From assembly GCA_028564925.1 (NCBI GenBank), contig CM053029.1, positions 585,613,168 to 585,677,167 of the forward strand: a stretch of DNA of 64,000 nucleotides, in the 5' to 3' direction. This DNA comes from Lithobates sylvaticus. Its lineage: Eukaryota > Chordata > Amphibia > Anura > Ranidae. Shown piece by piece: positions 9,192-20,794 of the stretch. The notes below the pieces were generated by a model that saw only the letters and a list, made by a program, of their open reading frames with translations, searched no databases and had not been told where the DNA came from. The position numbers and the translations under genes are program-made. Position 1 is the first letter of the stretch, and every line of letters starts with the position of its first letter.

Positions 9192-11690
9192 TAAATGGGC
9201 GGCTTCATGGTAGACTGATGTTTAGTGCATTGCACGTTTTAACTGCAACTCCACCTACTGGTAATTCTGGTAGAGAGGTCCAACCACAGACACAGAGATC
9301 CTTCATCAAATTCATTGCATTGTAATGGTCAAAAACCAGAAGGATTCCTATATTATAAACAGGAAGGATGCTGGAGGTAGGGAGTAGGGACCTCTTAAAG
9401 TGGGTCCCAAGAAAATAGAGGAATGTCATGTACACTGGAATTCCCCTTTAATAAATGGGCGGCTTTATGGTAGACTGATGTTTAGTGTATTGCACGTTTT
9501 ACCTGCAACTCCACCTACTGGTAATTCTGGTAGAGAGGTCCAACCACGGACACAGAGATCCCTCATCAAATTCATTGCATGGGAATGGTCAAAACCCAGA
9601 AGGATTCCTCTATTACAAACAAGAAGGATGCTGGAGGTAGGGAGTAGGGACCTCCACCTAAGGGAATGGTCAAAACCCAGAAGGATCCTCTATTATAAAC
9701 AGGAAGGATGCTGGAGGTAGGGAGTAGGAACCTCTCAAAGGGGGACCCCAAGAAAATAGAGGAATACCATGTAAACTAGAAAATTGGTAATTTTTTTAGA
9801 GAGCTCCAACCACGGACACAGAGATCCTTCATCAAATTCATTGCATGGTAATGGTCAAAAACCAGAAGAAGGATTCCTCTATTACAAACAAGAAGGATGC
9901 TGGAGGTAGGGAGTAGGGACCTCTCGGAGGGGACTCCAAGAAAATAGATGAATACCATGTAAACTGGAAACCCCCTTTAATAATTGGGGGGATTTTATGA
10001 TAGACTGATGTTTAGTGCATTGCAGGTTTTAACTGCAACTCCACCTACTGGTAATTCTGGTAGAGAGGTCCAACCACGGACACAGAGATCCTTCATCAAA
10101 TTCATTGCATGGGAATGGTCAAAAACCAGAAGGATTCCTTTATCATAAACAGGAAGGATGCTGGAGGTAGGGAGTATGAGCTCGTCGAAGGGGTCCCAAG
10201 GAAAATAGAGGTATTTTATGGTAGACTGATGTTTAGTGCATTAGCTCTGTGGGGGTCCCAAGAAAATAGAGGAATATCATGTGCACTGGAATTCCCCTTT
10301 AATAAATGGGCGGCTTTATGGTAGACTGATGTTTAGTGTATTGCACGTTTTAACTGCAACTCCACCTACTGGTAATTCTGGTAGAGAGGTCCAACCACGG
10401 ACAAATTCATTGCATGGGAATGGTCAAAACCCAGAAGGATTCCTCTATTACAAACAGGAAGGATGCTGGAGGTAGGGAGTAGGTAGCTCTTGAAGGGGGT
10501 CCCAAGAAAATAGAGGAATATCCTGTACACTGGAATTCCCCTTTAATAATTGGGGGGATTTTATGATAGACTGATGTTTAGTGCATTGCAGGTTTTAACT
10601 GCAACTCCACCTACTGGTAATTCTGGTAGAGAGGTCCAACCACGGACACAGAGATCCTTCAGCAAATTCATTGCATGGTAATGGTCAAAAACCAGAAGAA
10701 TTCTTCTATTATAAACAAGAATGATGCTGTAGGTAGGGAGTATGAGCCTCTCGAAGGGGGTCTCAAGAAAATAGAGGAATACCATGTAAACTGGAAACCC
10801 CCTTTTAATAATTTGGGTATTTTATGGTAGACTGATGTTTAGTGCATTAGCTCTGTGAGGGTCCCAAGAAAATAGAGGAATATCATGTGCACTGGAATTC
10901 CCCTTTAATAAATGGGCGGCTTTATGGTAGACTCATGTTTAGTGCATTGCACGTTTTAACTGCAACTCCACCTACTGGTAATTCTGGTAGAGAGGTCCAA
11001 CCACGGACACAGAGATCCTTCATCAAATTCATTGCATGGTAATGGTCAAAAACCAGAAGGGTTCCTTTATCCTAAACAGGAAGGATGCTGGAGGTAGGGG
11101 GTAGGGACCTCTCGAAGGGGGTCCCAAGAAAGTAGAGGAATATCATGTACACTGGAATTCCCCTTTAATAAATGGGCGGCTTTATGGTAGACTGATGTTT
11201 AGTGCATTGCAGGTTTTAACTGCAACTGCACCTACTGGTAATTCTGGTAGAGAGGTCCAACCACGGACACAGAGATCCTTCATCAAATTCATTGCATGGG
11301 AATGGCCAAAAACCAGAAGAGTTCTTCTATTATAAACAAGAATGATGCTGTAGGTAGGGAGTATGAGCCTCTCGAATCGGGTCTCAAGAAAATAGAGAAA
11401 TACCATGTAAACTAGAAACCCCCTTTAATAATTGGGGGGATTTTTTGATAGACTGATGTTTAGTGCATTGCAGGTTTTAACTGCAACTCCACTTACCGGT
11501 AATTCTGGTAGAAAGGTCCAACCAAAGACACAGACATCCTTCATCAGATTCCTTTCATGGGAATGGCCAAAAAACAGAAGGATTCCTCTATTATAAACAA
11601 GGATGCTGGAGGTAGGGAGTAGGGACCTCTCAAAGGGGGTCCCAAGAAAATAGTTGAATATCATGTAAACTGGAAACCCCCTTTAACAAG
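9143..11690. repeat. Satellite-like tandem array, ~260 bp unit
   Basis: GGTCCCAAGAAAATAGAGGA or a close variant recurs near 9142, 9402, 9743, 9934, 10193, 10255, 10499, 10760, 10861, 11120, 11382 and 11638. Full units are 256-262 bp; shorter and longer spacings (62, 101, 191, 341 bp) mark deletions and one internal 70-80 bp duplication. Each unit contains the terminal ~48 bp of the TTAA MITE ending at 9191 plus ~210 bp of flank. Similar minus-strand open frames recur simply because the unit recurs. Confidence 0.92.
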
Positions 11691-12866
11691 AGCTGCAACA
11701 AATAAAAGAACATCTGGAAACATATCCTATTGGTAAGCTGTATGGGTTTAATGCGGGATAATTTCTTTCCTTCGCCAGTGTGCTGTGAAATGGCCCTCGC
11801 AAATATCATTAATATGCAAAAGGGATCTGCATAATTAGTTGCCACAGGTAACCCCTTTCTGACTGCGTGAACTGAGTTAATGCACAAATGCCGGATTGGA
11901 AACACGGCAAGCACATATCTCCAGTTCATAAAAGGAAATATTTGAATAATATGCAAATGAGTTGCCAGTTATTAACAGAGTGTCAAGGTTTGACAGTCCA
12001 TGTTATTGTGGAAATAAATGAGTTTTGACACAAATAATTTAGATATGCATTGATTCTTAAGCAAACCATCTAATGAGATGTTATGCAGAAGAGCTAAAAA
12101 AAGGTTTGATGACTATTAGTAAAAGAAAAGAAAGAAAAAAAAACACTATCCATTATTAATTTATTCATTAGCGTGGTTAGAGGTGCTAAAAATATATATA
12201 TGCTGATGTATATATTTTTTTTTTTATGATACAAAGATCATACTCATACACAGTTCATATTACCCATTGCGTAAAAAAATGGCACACATTAACATCTTAA
12301 TTAGTAAAGGAAGCTACAATTTATTATCTGTAACAAAAAGGGTTTAGAGAAACTTCAGAGGAGCAAGAACAGCATCTCTCAAGGGATCCCAAGTGTAAGC
12401 TGCTTGGAAAACTTAGCCTGTCAACTATTTTAAAACTTTTAAAAGTAAAAAGTTCTGCCTAAAAGCCGATTTTCTCAAGGTTCCCGCTGTTACCTTTTAT
12501 TAGCCAGAAAAGCCTCCTCCGTGCGCCTGCCCTAAAGTGAACCTCTCAATCATCATACACCAGCACTATGAACCTTTTAAAAGGACATCCATATATCAGA
12601 AAATAACTTAGAACAAGTCATACTCCACTGGGACTGAGCTATAATAATTGAAGTAGCACTTATCCTTAGTGGGCCATAATGTCAAGCTGTGCCGCTTCTT
12701 CAGTGAAGGTCATGGACTGGGCTGTGTCGTCTAGCCAAAAAATGTTTACCAAACTGTTGGAAGGTTAAACAGGCCTGCACAAACGTACTGTGGTCGGATA
12801 TATCAGCCTTTTTAAACCGTATTATAAAAAAAAGGAAAGTACCCCCCAAGGAATACTAGGGGACTT
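11691..12866. other. Low-copy island, candidate conserved non-coding element
   Basis: No repeat family recognised. 11750-12150 is notable for ordered, low-GC but complex sequence with TAATTAG, repeated ATATGCAAA and a perfect octamer ATGCAAAT near 11950. These are POU- and homeodomain-type words typical of developmental enhancers. The rest, to 12866, shows no motif. Conservation cannot be tested here. Confidence 0.35.
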
Positions 12867-13836
12867 TTAACCACTTCAGCCACCCGGACCAATTGGCAGC
12901 CAAAGGACCAGGCCCCTTTTTGCGATTCGGCACTGCGTCGCTTTAACTGACAATTGCGCGGTCGTGCGACGTGGCTCCCAAACAAAATTGGCGTCCTTTT
13001 TTTCCCACAAATAGAGCTTTCTTTTGGTGGTAGTTGATCGCCCCTGCGGTTTTTATTTTTTGCGCTATAAACAAAAATAGAGCGACAATTTTGAAAAAAA
13101 ATCAATATTTTTTTTTACTTTTTGCTATAATAAATATCCCCAAAAAATATATAAAAAAAATTTTTTTTCCTCAGTTTAGGCCGATACGTATTCTTCTACA
13201 TATTTTTTGTAAAAAAAAATCGCAATTAGCGATTATTGATTTGTTTGCGCAAAAGTTATAGCGTTTACAAAATAGGGGATATTTTTAAAAATAGGCGATT
13301 TTTATTGTGACTGCGACATTATGGCGGACACATCGGACATTTTTGACACATTTTTGGGACCATTGTCATTTATACAGCAATCAATGCTATTTAAATGCAT
13401 TGATTCCTGTATAAATGACACTGGCAGTGAAAGAGTTAACCAATAGGGGGCGGGGAGGGGTTATGGTCTGTGACGTGTGTGTTTTTTTTAGATTAGGGGG
13501 CGTGGCTGACGTCTGACGTCAGTGATCGGCTTTGCCGATGACAGGGAACAGCCGATTAGTGACAGGCAGTGTAGGAAGCGCGGGGAGAGGTTTGTTTACA
13601 CAGACCTCTCCCCGTTCTTCAGCTCTGTGACCCGATCGCGGGACACCAGCGGCGATCGGGTCGCTGGTCCCGCGGCCGTGGTCACGGAGCTCCCGACCGG
13701 GTCGCGAGCGCGCCGCGGGCGGCACGCTCGCGACCCCACGGCTAGGCAATTAAAGGGGACGTACCTGTACGTGCTTTTGCCTAGCCGTGCCATTCTGCCG
13801 ACGTATATGTGCAGGAGGCGGTCGGGAAGCGGTTAA
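12867..13836 (+). mobile_element. piggyBac-type non-autonomous element
   Basis: TTAACCACTTCAGCC at the left and GGGAAGCGGTTAA at the right, with TTAA on both sides. The left arm has CTGCGTCGCTTTAACTGACA, CACAAATAGAGCTTTCTTTT and AT-rich blocks. The right arm is GC-rich with a GAGAGGTTTGTTTACA/CAGACCTCTCCCCG hairpin. The same arms occur at 33953, 57877 and, inverted, 43430-44336, and the left arm is shared with the transposase-bearing copy at 22229. Cut-and-paste with TTAA duplication is the family rule. Confidence 0.88.
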
Positions 13837-14431
13837 AACGGTTCTGCAAACAATAATTTTTTTTTTTTTTTTTTACTGCTGTTACAACTAATTTCAGTAT
13901 AAGTTTAAACTCACTTTTTGGATGTTTGTCCTGTATCCATCCGTTTGTTGATCCGATCTGCACTTTAAAAAAATAAACGACAGAATTTCCATTTTGCTTG
14001 TGGGCATTTGAAGCCCACAAGCAATCACTTCCTGTTTCCCATTGTTCCATGGTTGCCATGTTCTACCAGCATGCCTGCTGGTTCCCGCGCATGCGCACTG
14101 GCAACAGCGCCAAGCGGCGTAAATAACTATGTTGCCATAACAACGGATGGCGTCCGAGAAATCACGAAAGGTTTCGCGTCGGCTGTCGGCACTGACTTCT
14201 GGGATGAATGACACCAGATCCCAGGATACAGTGCGGCAACTCAAGGGAAGTGATACGGATCCCCGCACAGACCCCGTCCACAGCCACAGACACAGGTGGA
14301 TGAGTGGAGAGACCGGGCTGTAATTAAAAGGTAACACAGAAAAAAAAAAAAAAAAACGCCTTTTACCACTATTTAGGTCCTAAGTGATAGAATGACCTAA
14401 TGTTAAATTATTGTGTGCAGAACCGCTTTAA
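13833..14431. mobile_element. TTAA-flanked MITE chained to the previous element
   Basis: Terminal inverted repeats TTAAAACGGTTCTGCA and TGCAGAACCGCTTTAA. The left TTAA (13833-13836) is also the right TTAA of the piggyBac-type element before it. The interior holds T and A runs and a moderately GC-rich block around 14060-14180. Confidence 0.8.
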
Positions 14432-14435
14432 GGCA

Positions 14436-16410
14436 ACTGATCAACAATTGATGAAAAAAGCGTAGACATTTATTAGTATAAAAATTTAAGGTGCATACAA
14501 CACCAGAAAAGGATTTACATATACAGCATTAACAAAATCATATAACAGATATGAGTATAAAAAAACAGGTCCTTCAATACTAATCCCAACGCATTTCTTG
14601 GCCTGTGTAGAGTCCTTTCTTCCTGGGCATATCATACGAAGTAGTACTGCCATATTGGTATTCTATAATGAGACAAAGTTGCACATAAAATTCATATTGA
14701 CGGTTACAAAAATGAGCATCGTTGAGGCTAAGTAAAAACAAATGTAGCGGCGATCCTTTTGCAAGGTGTCCGCTATGTGAAAATTTAGTTTTTCTCCTCA
14801 GAACAGTAATGGGGTTCTGAGGGTTAATTGTGCAGGTTTAACTTTGGCATCAGTTTGGCTGGGCTGTACTAGGGTTCTGCCATGGGTACAGTTAGGTGCA
14901 TATGACGGGTCTAGAACCATGCCTGGTTGGACGTTTTGAGTATCAACATTCCCCGTAGCCAATCAGTGGGTGCGTCTGGCCCCGCTGGGCAGTCTGGGGA
15001 AGGGTACTTAGGGTGCTGAAGTCACGTGTTCGGGGTTCGGCCATAGCTGCCTGTTCCTGAATCTGAACCGGGGTAGCCCCGCGAGGGTTCCCGGGCACGG
15101 GAGCGTTTGCCGTCCCGAAACATGGTTTTTCTGACTAGCCCCACAGACCCGCTTGGTCTGGGGCAAAGGATCCATCTGTTCCAGAGTCTCGGAACCGGCT
15201 GGTCCGAGGTGCAGTGATTGAGGGAGGATTCAAGGCGTCCGGGTGCGCTCTCAACTTGGAGGGGCACCGCAGCTCGTGTAAGCGACCGGGGGAGGACTCT
15301 TCGGAGGAGGGCCAACAAGCTGGCATCCCAAGAAGTGCCTGGTTGCTGGGTTGTTAAGGACACCAGAGAATCCACACTTTTGCAGTACTGCCAAGGAGAC
15401 AGAAAACGTTTCAGGTACTGAGAAAATTTTCTTATTTCATTCTCAGTTGAAATTTTTTTTTATGGTCAGAGACTTTGCAAGTTCCGGATCAAAGTGCTGA
15501 CCGTCATAATCTCTGGCTAGAGATTCTTCAGCTTTGAAGCGCCCAGCTGCGAGTGGCTACTCTCTGGGTTTGTGTTGGAGACTTGTTAATTGTCAGCAGT
15601 TCAAGGTGCCTGAGTTTCTTCACCCTTGCCCTCTGTTCCCATTACGAGACTGTTTTTTTTGGATGTTACCCCAGCAAAAAAAAAAACCTTTCTAAAGGAC
15701 TTTTATGATGTCAGGGTCTGAAGTTGTTGGGTACTAACCCTGGGAACCCCTGCACATGGAAGAACAAGCCAAGCGGAGGTAACCGGTAAGCCCAAAAGTC
15801 AAGGCCTCCCCATCGAGGGTTATGGCCGCTACACAAACGTAGCAGTCAAGTAGACAGAATGCAAGAAAGAAAGAAAAACTGCCAAAATTGATGTGGCCAA
15901 ACGTGGAAACATGTACAACTAGTACAGAGGGGTCACGATGGGTGCAAAACCTAGAGAATTGTCATTCCTCCAGACTGACACTTCTCTAGGTTTTTCACCC
16001 ATTGTGACCCCTCTGTACTAGCCGTATGTGTTTCCACGTTTGGCCACATCAATTTTGGCAGTTTTGAGTTGAGCTGAGTTGAGAGGTATCCTAATATAGC
16101 GCGGTCTTACCCGAAGGGTCCCGACGCGCATAAATAAAAATGTCCTTTCTTTCTTGCATTCTGTCTACTTGACTGGTACGTTTTGTTTTTACTTGGCCTC
16201 AACGATGCTCATTTTTGTAACCGTGAATATGAATTTTATTTTTTTACACTTTTTTTCCTGAGATATGCTCCAGTCAATGACCTATTGTGTCGAAACGTGT
16301 CGGACTACGCTTATCTTACGCTTCACACATTGCTTTTAATCTTTTTATGTGATCACATTTTATGTCACATCTGTTTTACTTTAAGATGTGAATAAAGTTT
16401 TAGATAATTT
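14436..16410. mobile_element. Second palindromic retroposon-like element
   Basis: Around a centre near 15975, the left side (15838-15950, continuing across the LTR into 14650-14738) is the reverse complement of 16005-16262. Matching pairs include CAGTCAAGTAGACAGAATGC and GGTTACAAAAATGAGCATCG. The right arm has ~80 extra bases (about 16062-16143). Both outward ends carry hammerhead-like remnants (minus strand near 14581-14630; plus strand GAAACGTGTCGG at 16292) followed by AATAAA-type signals. Same plan as 155-1313 but older and with no clear target duplication. Confidence 0.6.
14743..15833 (+). mobile_element. Solo LTR, family 1 (fossil)
   Basis: A 1091 bp long terminal repeat, starting TGTAGCGG and ending CCGCTACA, flanked by CAAA on both sides (14739-14742, 15834-15837). 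A second copy is at 36515-37597, also with a 4 bp duplication. No internal region is attached, so this is a solo LTR left by recombination. It lies inside the left arm of the 14436-16410 palindrome and is therefore younger than it. Four-base duplications fit a retrovirus-like or Gypsy-like integrase; the family is not resolved. Confidence 0.82.
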
Positions 16411-17298
16411 TTGGTGTTCTTTGCCTTTTTTTACACCATGGGATTGTTCTGAGCCATTCTGGAACCTTTGCTGAGACATTTTCATCACAAGACGTTTGGT
16501 GTGGATAGGCGCTGCTTTCAATGATGGCCGTCTTGTAGCCTGGATCGTCTGGCCCTGTCCTCCCGGTGGTGCTAGTGGTTCTAGCACTTCAAGCCTGTAT
16601 GATACATTGCCGTTTGGTATTTGTATCCAACTTATCTGGTGAGTGTGTTATCTCTTGATCTGATTTCCACCTGTGAAGCTACCGAGATTGATTCAAGATT
16701 CACTCTGACTACAATTTTGGGCGATTGAGTTACTGATCACTTGATTGGATTATTCATTGTGTGGAATTTTCTGTTATATCACCAGAATTTTGGGCAATTG
16801 AATCACAGATGACTTGATTGGACTATTCACTGTGTGGGACTTTTTATTTTAATATCATTGTGGGTCATCCCCTATACAGTTTATGCATGTATATTTGTTT
16901 ATATACACTGATTTCTGATTTGGGATAAGCATTGCATATATACTGCTGCGTTTTACCCATTGTCACTATCTGAGCACATTGATATATTTTTTTTTTTTTT
17001 GCAGTATTCACCATTTTATCATATCATCACTGTTTGAGTACATTGATATATTGTTTGCAGTAATTAGCGCTACACTTTTTTTGCTCTTGAATTTCTGAAC
17101 TTTGTTTGAGTGTGTGCTGCTTTTTTCTGATATATTTCTTTGGGTTTAGCACAGTTTTTTATTTTAGTACTTAATCCTATCTAGATTAAACTTCTCTAGA
17201 GGCAACAATGTGAAAATCTCCAAATAGTTCCCGCGCCAAATCTTACCGCACCTTAATCTTATCGCACCTCAGACTTAAGATGGGCTCCTAGAGGCCCT
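16411..17298. other. Repeat-derived AT-rich sequence with small tandem duplications
   Basis: Two ~73 bp tandem copies, each opening TTTTGGGC(G/A)ATTGA and continuing ACTTGATTGGA, lie at about 16713-16858. A second short pair around CATTGATATAT and TTTGCAGTA lies at 16975-17075. The word TAGCGCTACACTTTTT suggests a dispersed retroposon tail. No gene. Confidence 0.4.
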
Positions 17299-18277
17299 TC
17301 AAATCAAATATACACCTTGCATTGGGCCGAATCGGGCAAGCAAACCATAACCAATGTCCCTCGGCAAGTCTGAGGTCTTTGCCGCCGTGCCCTGATTAGC
17401 TGCGTCCCCCGACACCACACCAACCACCTGCACTTGACTCAACGCAGTCGCGGAGACAGCCGGAACCTGGGCCACAGCCTGCCCAGCCCCCAGCGGATCC
17501 GGAACCCAAGCCGACACCGGCATGGAAGCAGCACCTGCGTTAAGACGATGCACCAAGCAGCACAGTCCAGTCAACAACTTGTGGACTGCTGCAGAATCAC
17601 CCTGCACAGCGGGCCCAGGGGCCACCAGATGGGAGGGGGAGGAGGTGGGGCATGAGACCCTGACAACTGGAGTGGGTGGAATACCTGGACCACCCACGGG
17701 GGCCTGGACTGCTCTACCCCCCCACTACTGAAGACAAAGTTAGCTGCAAAGAAGAGACAAAATTAGACAGGGACTTACCAGGCTGACTAGGATCGGATCC
17801 CACAGCCGCATTTCCGGAATCCACCGTCGCCAACCGGAGCGGAGCATCGCCATCTTCAGAGCTGGACAGCTCACCTTTCCTACGGGGATTCCTCTCAGCA
17901 CGCTGACCACGAGCAGCCATGAGAGGCTGAGCTGGCAGGGCTGGAGGGTCCAATCCCAGACTCCCTGTATGGCGCTGTGCTGGAGGGGAAATCGGAAGGG
18001 CTAAAGCGCTCCAGGGTGTGCCCTCCGAGCACGCCATGGAGAGGATACCTGAGGAGCCGTGGCAGAGGCTCCCAGCAAGGCTGCTACTTGGTCCTGCAGT
18101 CAGTTGGTCCCCATCGCCGCCGCCATGAAACGAAACTGCTCCTGCAGATCTAGCATGTCTGCCATAGTATTGATTGTGGGGGTGAGCAGGCGGGCAGGAA
18201 AGCCAGGAGAGGCTTTGGTAGACGTAGGAAGAAGCGCTGGTGGGGGTGAACGTTCTTCCCCCGCGTTTCTTTACCAA
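17299..18277 (-). other. GC-rich retroelement-like relic with two long open frames (fossil)
   Basis: Two minus-strand open frames of 133 and 187 residues lie in a GC-rich, CpG-containing block that contrasts with its AT-rich surroundings. One contains MAARGQRAERNPRRKGELSS, a basic then acidic low-complexity stretch. The composition resembles the gag-side region of a retroelement, but no capsid, zinc-knuckle or polymerase motif is visible, and a decayed CpG island cannot be excluded. No function assigned; if it is a retroelement piece, it is broken. Confidence 0.3.
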
Positions 18278-18431
18278 ATGTCTGTAGTTCTTTTTTCTCC
18301 CCTCCCAAAACTGCCCATGAAGCCCCTCCCAAAATGACTCTCCGCACCAATCCCCTAAAAGGTCCCCTTAACTGCAATATTGTTAACCCCGTCACCTCCA
18401 GAATCCCCTGAGTCCCAGATTCCCCTGAGTC

Positions 18432-18766
18432 ACACGTACTGGTGACCCCACAATAGGGATACAACTTTTTCGCAGAAGGGAGTTTAACAGGACTCGTGGC
18501 CACTCGTTAAAATTAGAAGAAAAGAGGTTTTACCTTAAACTACATAGAGGGTTCTTTACTGTGAGAGTGGCAAGGATGTGGAATTCCCTTCCACAGGTGG
18601 TGGTCTCAGCGGGGGGGCATCGATAGTTTCAAAAAACTATTAGATAAGCACCTAAAAGACCGCAACATACAGGGATACACAATGTAATACTGACATATAA
18701 TCACACACATAGGTTGGAGTTGATGGACTTGTGTCTTTTTTCGGCCTCACCTACTATGTAACTATG
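18432..18766 (+). mobile_element. CR1 LINE 3' end
   Basis: Begins ACGTACTGGTGACCCCACAA, the reverse complement of sequence at 1340-1375, and continues through AGGATGTGGAATTCCCTTCC and TTGGAGTTGATGGACTTGTG to the 3' tail CTACTATGTAACTATG. No coding region, so it is a 5'-truncated copy, the usual outcome of LINE insertion. The tail directly abuts the minisatellite at 18767. Confidence 0.85.
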
Positions 18767-19510
18767 AGGGGGCCTCTGATGTGAAGGGGGTGCTCTGACA
18801 TGAAGGGGGTGCTCTGATGTGAAGGGGTGCTCTGACATGAAGGGGTGCTCTGACATGAAGGGGGGCTCTGATGTCATGGGGGGCCTCTAATGTGAAGGGG
18901 TTGCTCTGACATGAAGGGGGGCTCTGATGTGAAGGGGTGCTCTGACATGAAGGGGGGCTCTGATGTCATGGGGGGACCTTTGATGTGAAGGGGTGCTCTG
19001 ACATGAAGCGGGGCTCTGATGTCATGGGGGGGCCTCTGATGTGAAGGGGGTGCTCTGACATGAAGGGGGTGCTCTGATGTCATGGGGGGGCCTCTGATGT
19101 GAAGGGGTTGCTCTGACATGAAGGGGGGCTCTGATGTCATGGGGGGGCCTCTGATGTGAAGGGGGTGCTCCGATGTCATGGGGGGGCCTCTGATGTGAAG
19201 GGGTTGCTCTGACATGAAGGGGGGCTCTGATGTCATGGGGGGGACCTCTGATGTGAAGGGGGTGCTCTGACATGAAGGGGGGCTCTGATGTCATGGGGGG
19301 GACCTCTGATGTGAAGGGGGTGCTCTGACATGAAGGGGGGCTCTGATGTCATGGGGGGGACCTCTGATGTGAAGGGGGTGCTCTGACATGAAGGGGGGCT
19401 CTGATGTCATGGGGGACCTCTGATGTGAAGGGGGTGCTCTGACATGAAGGGGGGCTCTGATGTCATGGCGGGACCTCTGATGTGAAGGTGGGCTTCTGAT
19501 GTGAAGTTCC
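18767..19510. repeat. Composite minisatellite
   Basis: Dozens of ~19-20 bp subunits of the forms CTCTGATGTGAAGGGG, CTCTGACATGAAGGGG and CTCTGATGTCATGGGG. In the right half they form a higher-order three-part unit of ~58 bp. The array starts exactly where the CR1 tail ends. The open frames through it (TSEPPFMSEQPLHIRGPP-like) are artefacts of the periodicity. Confidence 0.92.
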
Positions 19511-20540
19511 TTACATCAAGGTGGTTTTGTGTATCATCCCAGGCTCAGGTTTATGGTTTTTACATTTTAGACTGGGGTGCCTCCAGATTCTGCAGATTAT
19601 AAGGTGCCATGACTGTAAAAAAAAGGGAAATTCTGCTCTAAACTGATTTTAGTGGAACTGTGGTGACAGTGGCCAAAATAAAAAACCCAATTTTTGATTA
19701 CATTTTCACACCAGGTATATATTTCCTATGGGTAAAAATCTTAAAGGATGGTAAAATAATACAGTGAGCTGTAAAAATTATGATTAAGTAGGGAAAACAC
19801 AAAGGTCACCAATGGTCTGGTCTCTAAAGCTTAAAACTAAATGATAAAAACAAAAGACTCCCTTTTACACGAAAACACTTCTAAAAATACATCTATTATT
19901 TCTGACTGGCTCCCCGTGGGACTTTCAGGCTGCGCAAAATTGATTTTTTTTTTTTATGTTTTCTTTTATATAATTTTGCCCAAATGAGCACCTTATTCCC
20001 AGTTATTGCTGGTCCTGATTAGCTGCTTTGTGAGAGTTAAAATGAGCAAAAAAAAAAAAAAAGTAACACCTCATAAGCTTAGGAGGAAGAGTAACACACA
20101 ATTAGCTGCTCTCTCGGATAGTTTACTTGAATTTATTTCACTGGAATTAACAGGGCTTAAGGACGCTGAAATACTTAAATATGCAGTAAACCGGACTATT
20201 AAGATATGGAATACTTCATTAGGCTGAAGCTATTCACTAAAGGAGTACAAAGAGCAATCCTGCCTAGCAAAGTGCAGGAAGGCATAACACCCAATCACAT
20301 TTCACATTACTGAAGACACGTCAATGCAGTATTAATTCTGATTGGTAATTATGAGTGTCTGAATTTTTCATATCGCTCAATAAAGTATGCCTGTACATGA
20401 ATAAATAGCTATTTAGCATACAAATCATGATGTACACATGTGAATGCAAATGTCAGATGACAGCACCGGAGGAACCTTGCCTTTTCTGATTACAGGGAAA
20501 TATGATTATGCTCGGTATAGACTTGCACATTACCATCAAT
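19511..20540. other. Low-copy island, candidate conserved non-coding element
   Basis: From about 19970 to 20500 the sequence is complex, with many ATTA and TAAT cores (ACACAATTAGCTGC, TTGGTAATTATGAGTG, AGTATTAATTCTGATTGG) and CCAATCA. No recurring repeat and no coding motif. 19511-19970 is plainer AT-rich sequence. Confidence 0.35.
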
Positions 20541-20790
20541 GTACATATTTACAAGCACGCCATGGATCTTCAAAAAACGGTCAGCAGTGTTTATTCCAAT
20601 GGATCACAGCGGAAGAGTACAACATTTTGAGGCCATGAAGGACACCGTGCCGGGTGGCCCTGAAATGTTACACTCTTCCGCTGTAATGTCATAACTTTGA
20701 ATAAAAACTTCTGGGTGTTCGCAGGCAGATGGCCTACTGTATGTTTAGCAAGGTGGATAAAAATCGAATATTTCAAAAAAAACTTTTACA
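20541..20790 (+). other. Possible hammerhead-type retroposon fragment
   Basis: ATGAAGGACACCGTGCCGGG and CCCTGAAATGTTACACTC, then ATAAAAACTTC near 20700, follow the order of the hammerhead-bearing repeats, but the core boxes are degraded. Weak call. Confidence 0.25.
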
Positions 20791-20794
20791 CTTA

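Noticed and set aside
9205-11664. Recurrent ~75-residue minus-strand frames in the 260 bp array
   Set aside because: Similarity comes from tandem amplification; starts and ends vary with indels, and there is no known domain.
9143-11690. CRISPR-like array
   Set aside because: Units are 260 bp tandem copies without short spacers, in vertebrate DNA.
17740-17780. Donor- and acceptor-like words 35 bp apart on the minus strand
   Set aside because: Far too short for a vertebrate intron; likely chance in a C/T-rich stretch.
18874-19294. Repetitive protein TSEPPFMSEQPLHIRGPP
   Set aside because: Translation of the composite minisatellite; no start context, no conservation beyond DNA.
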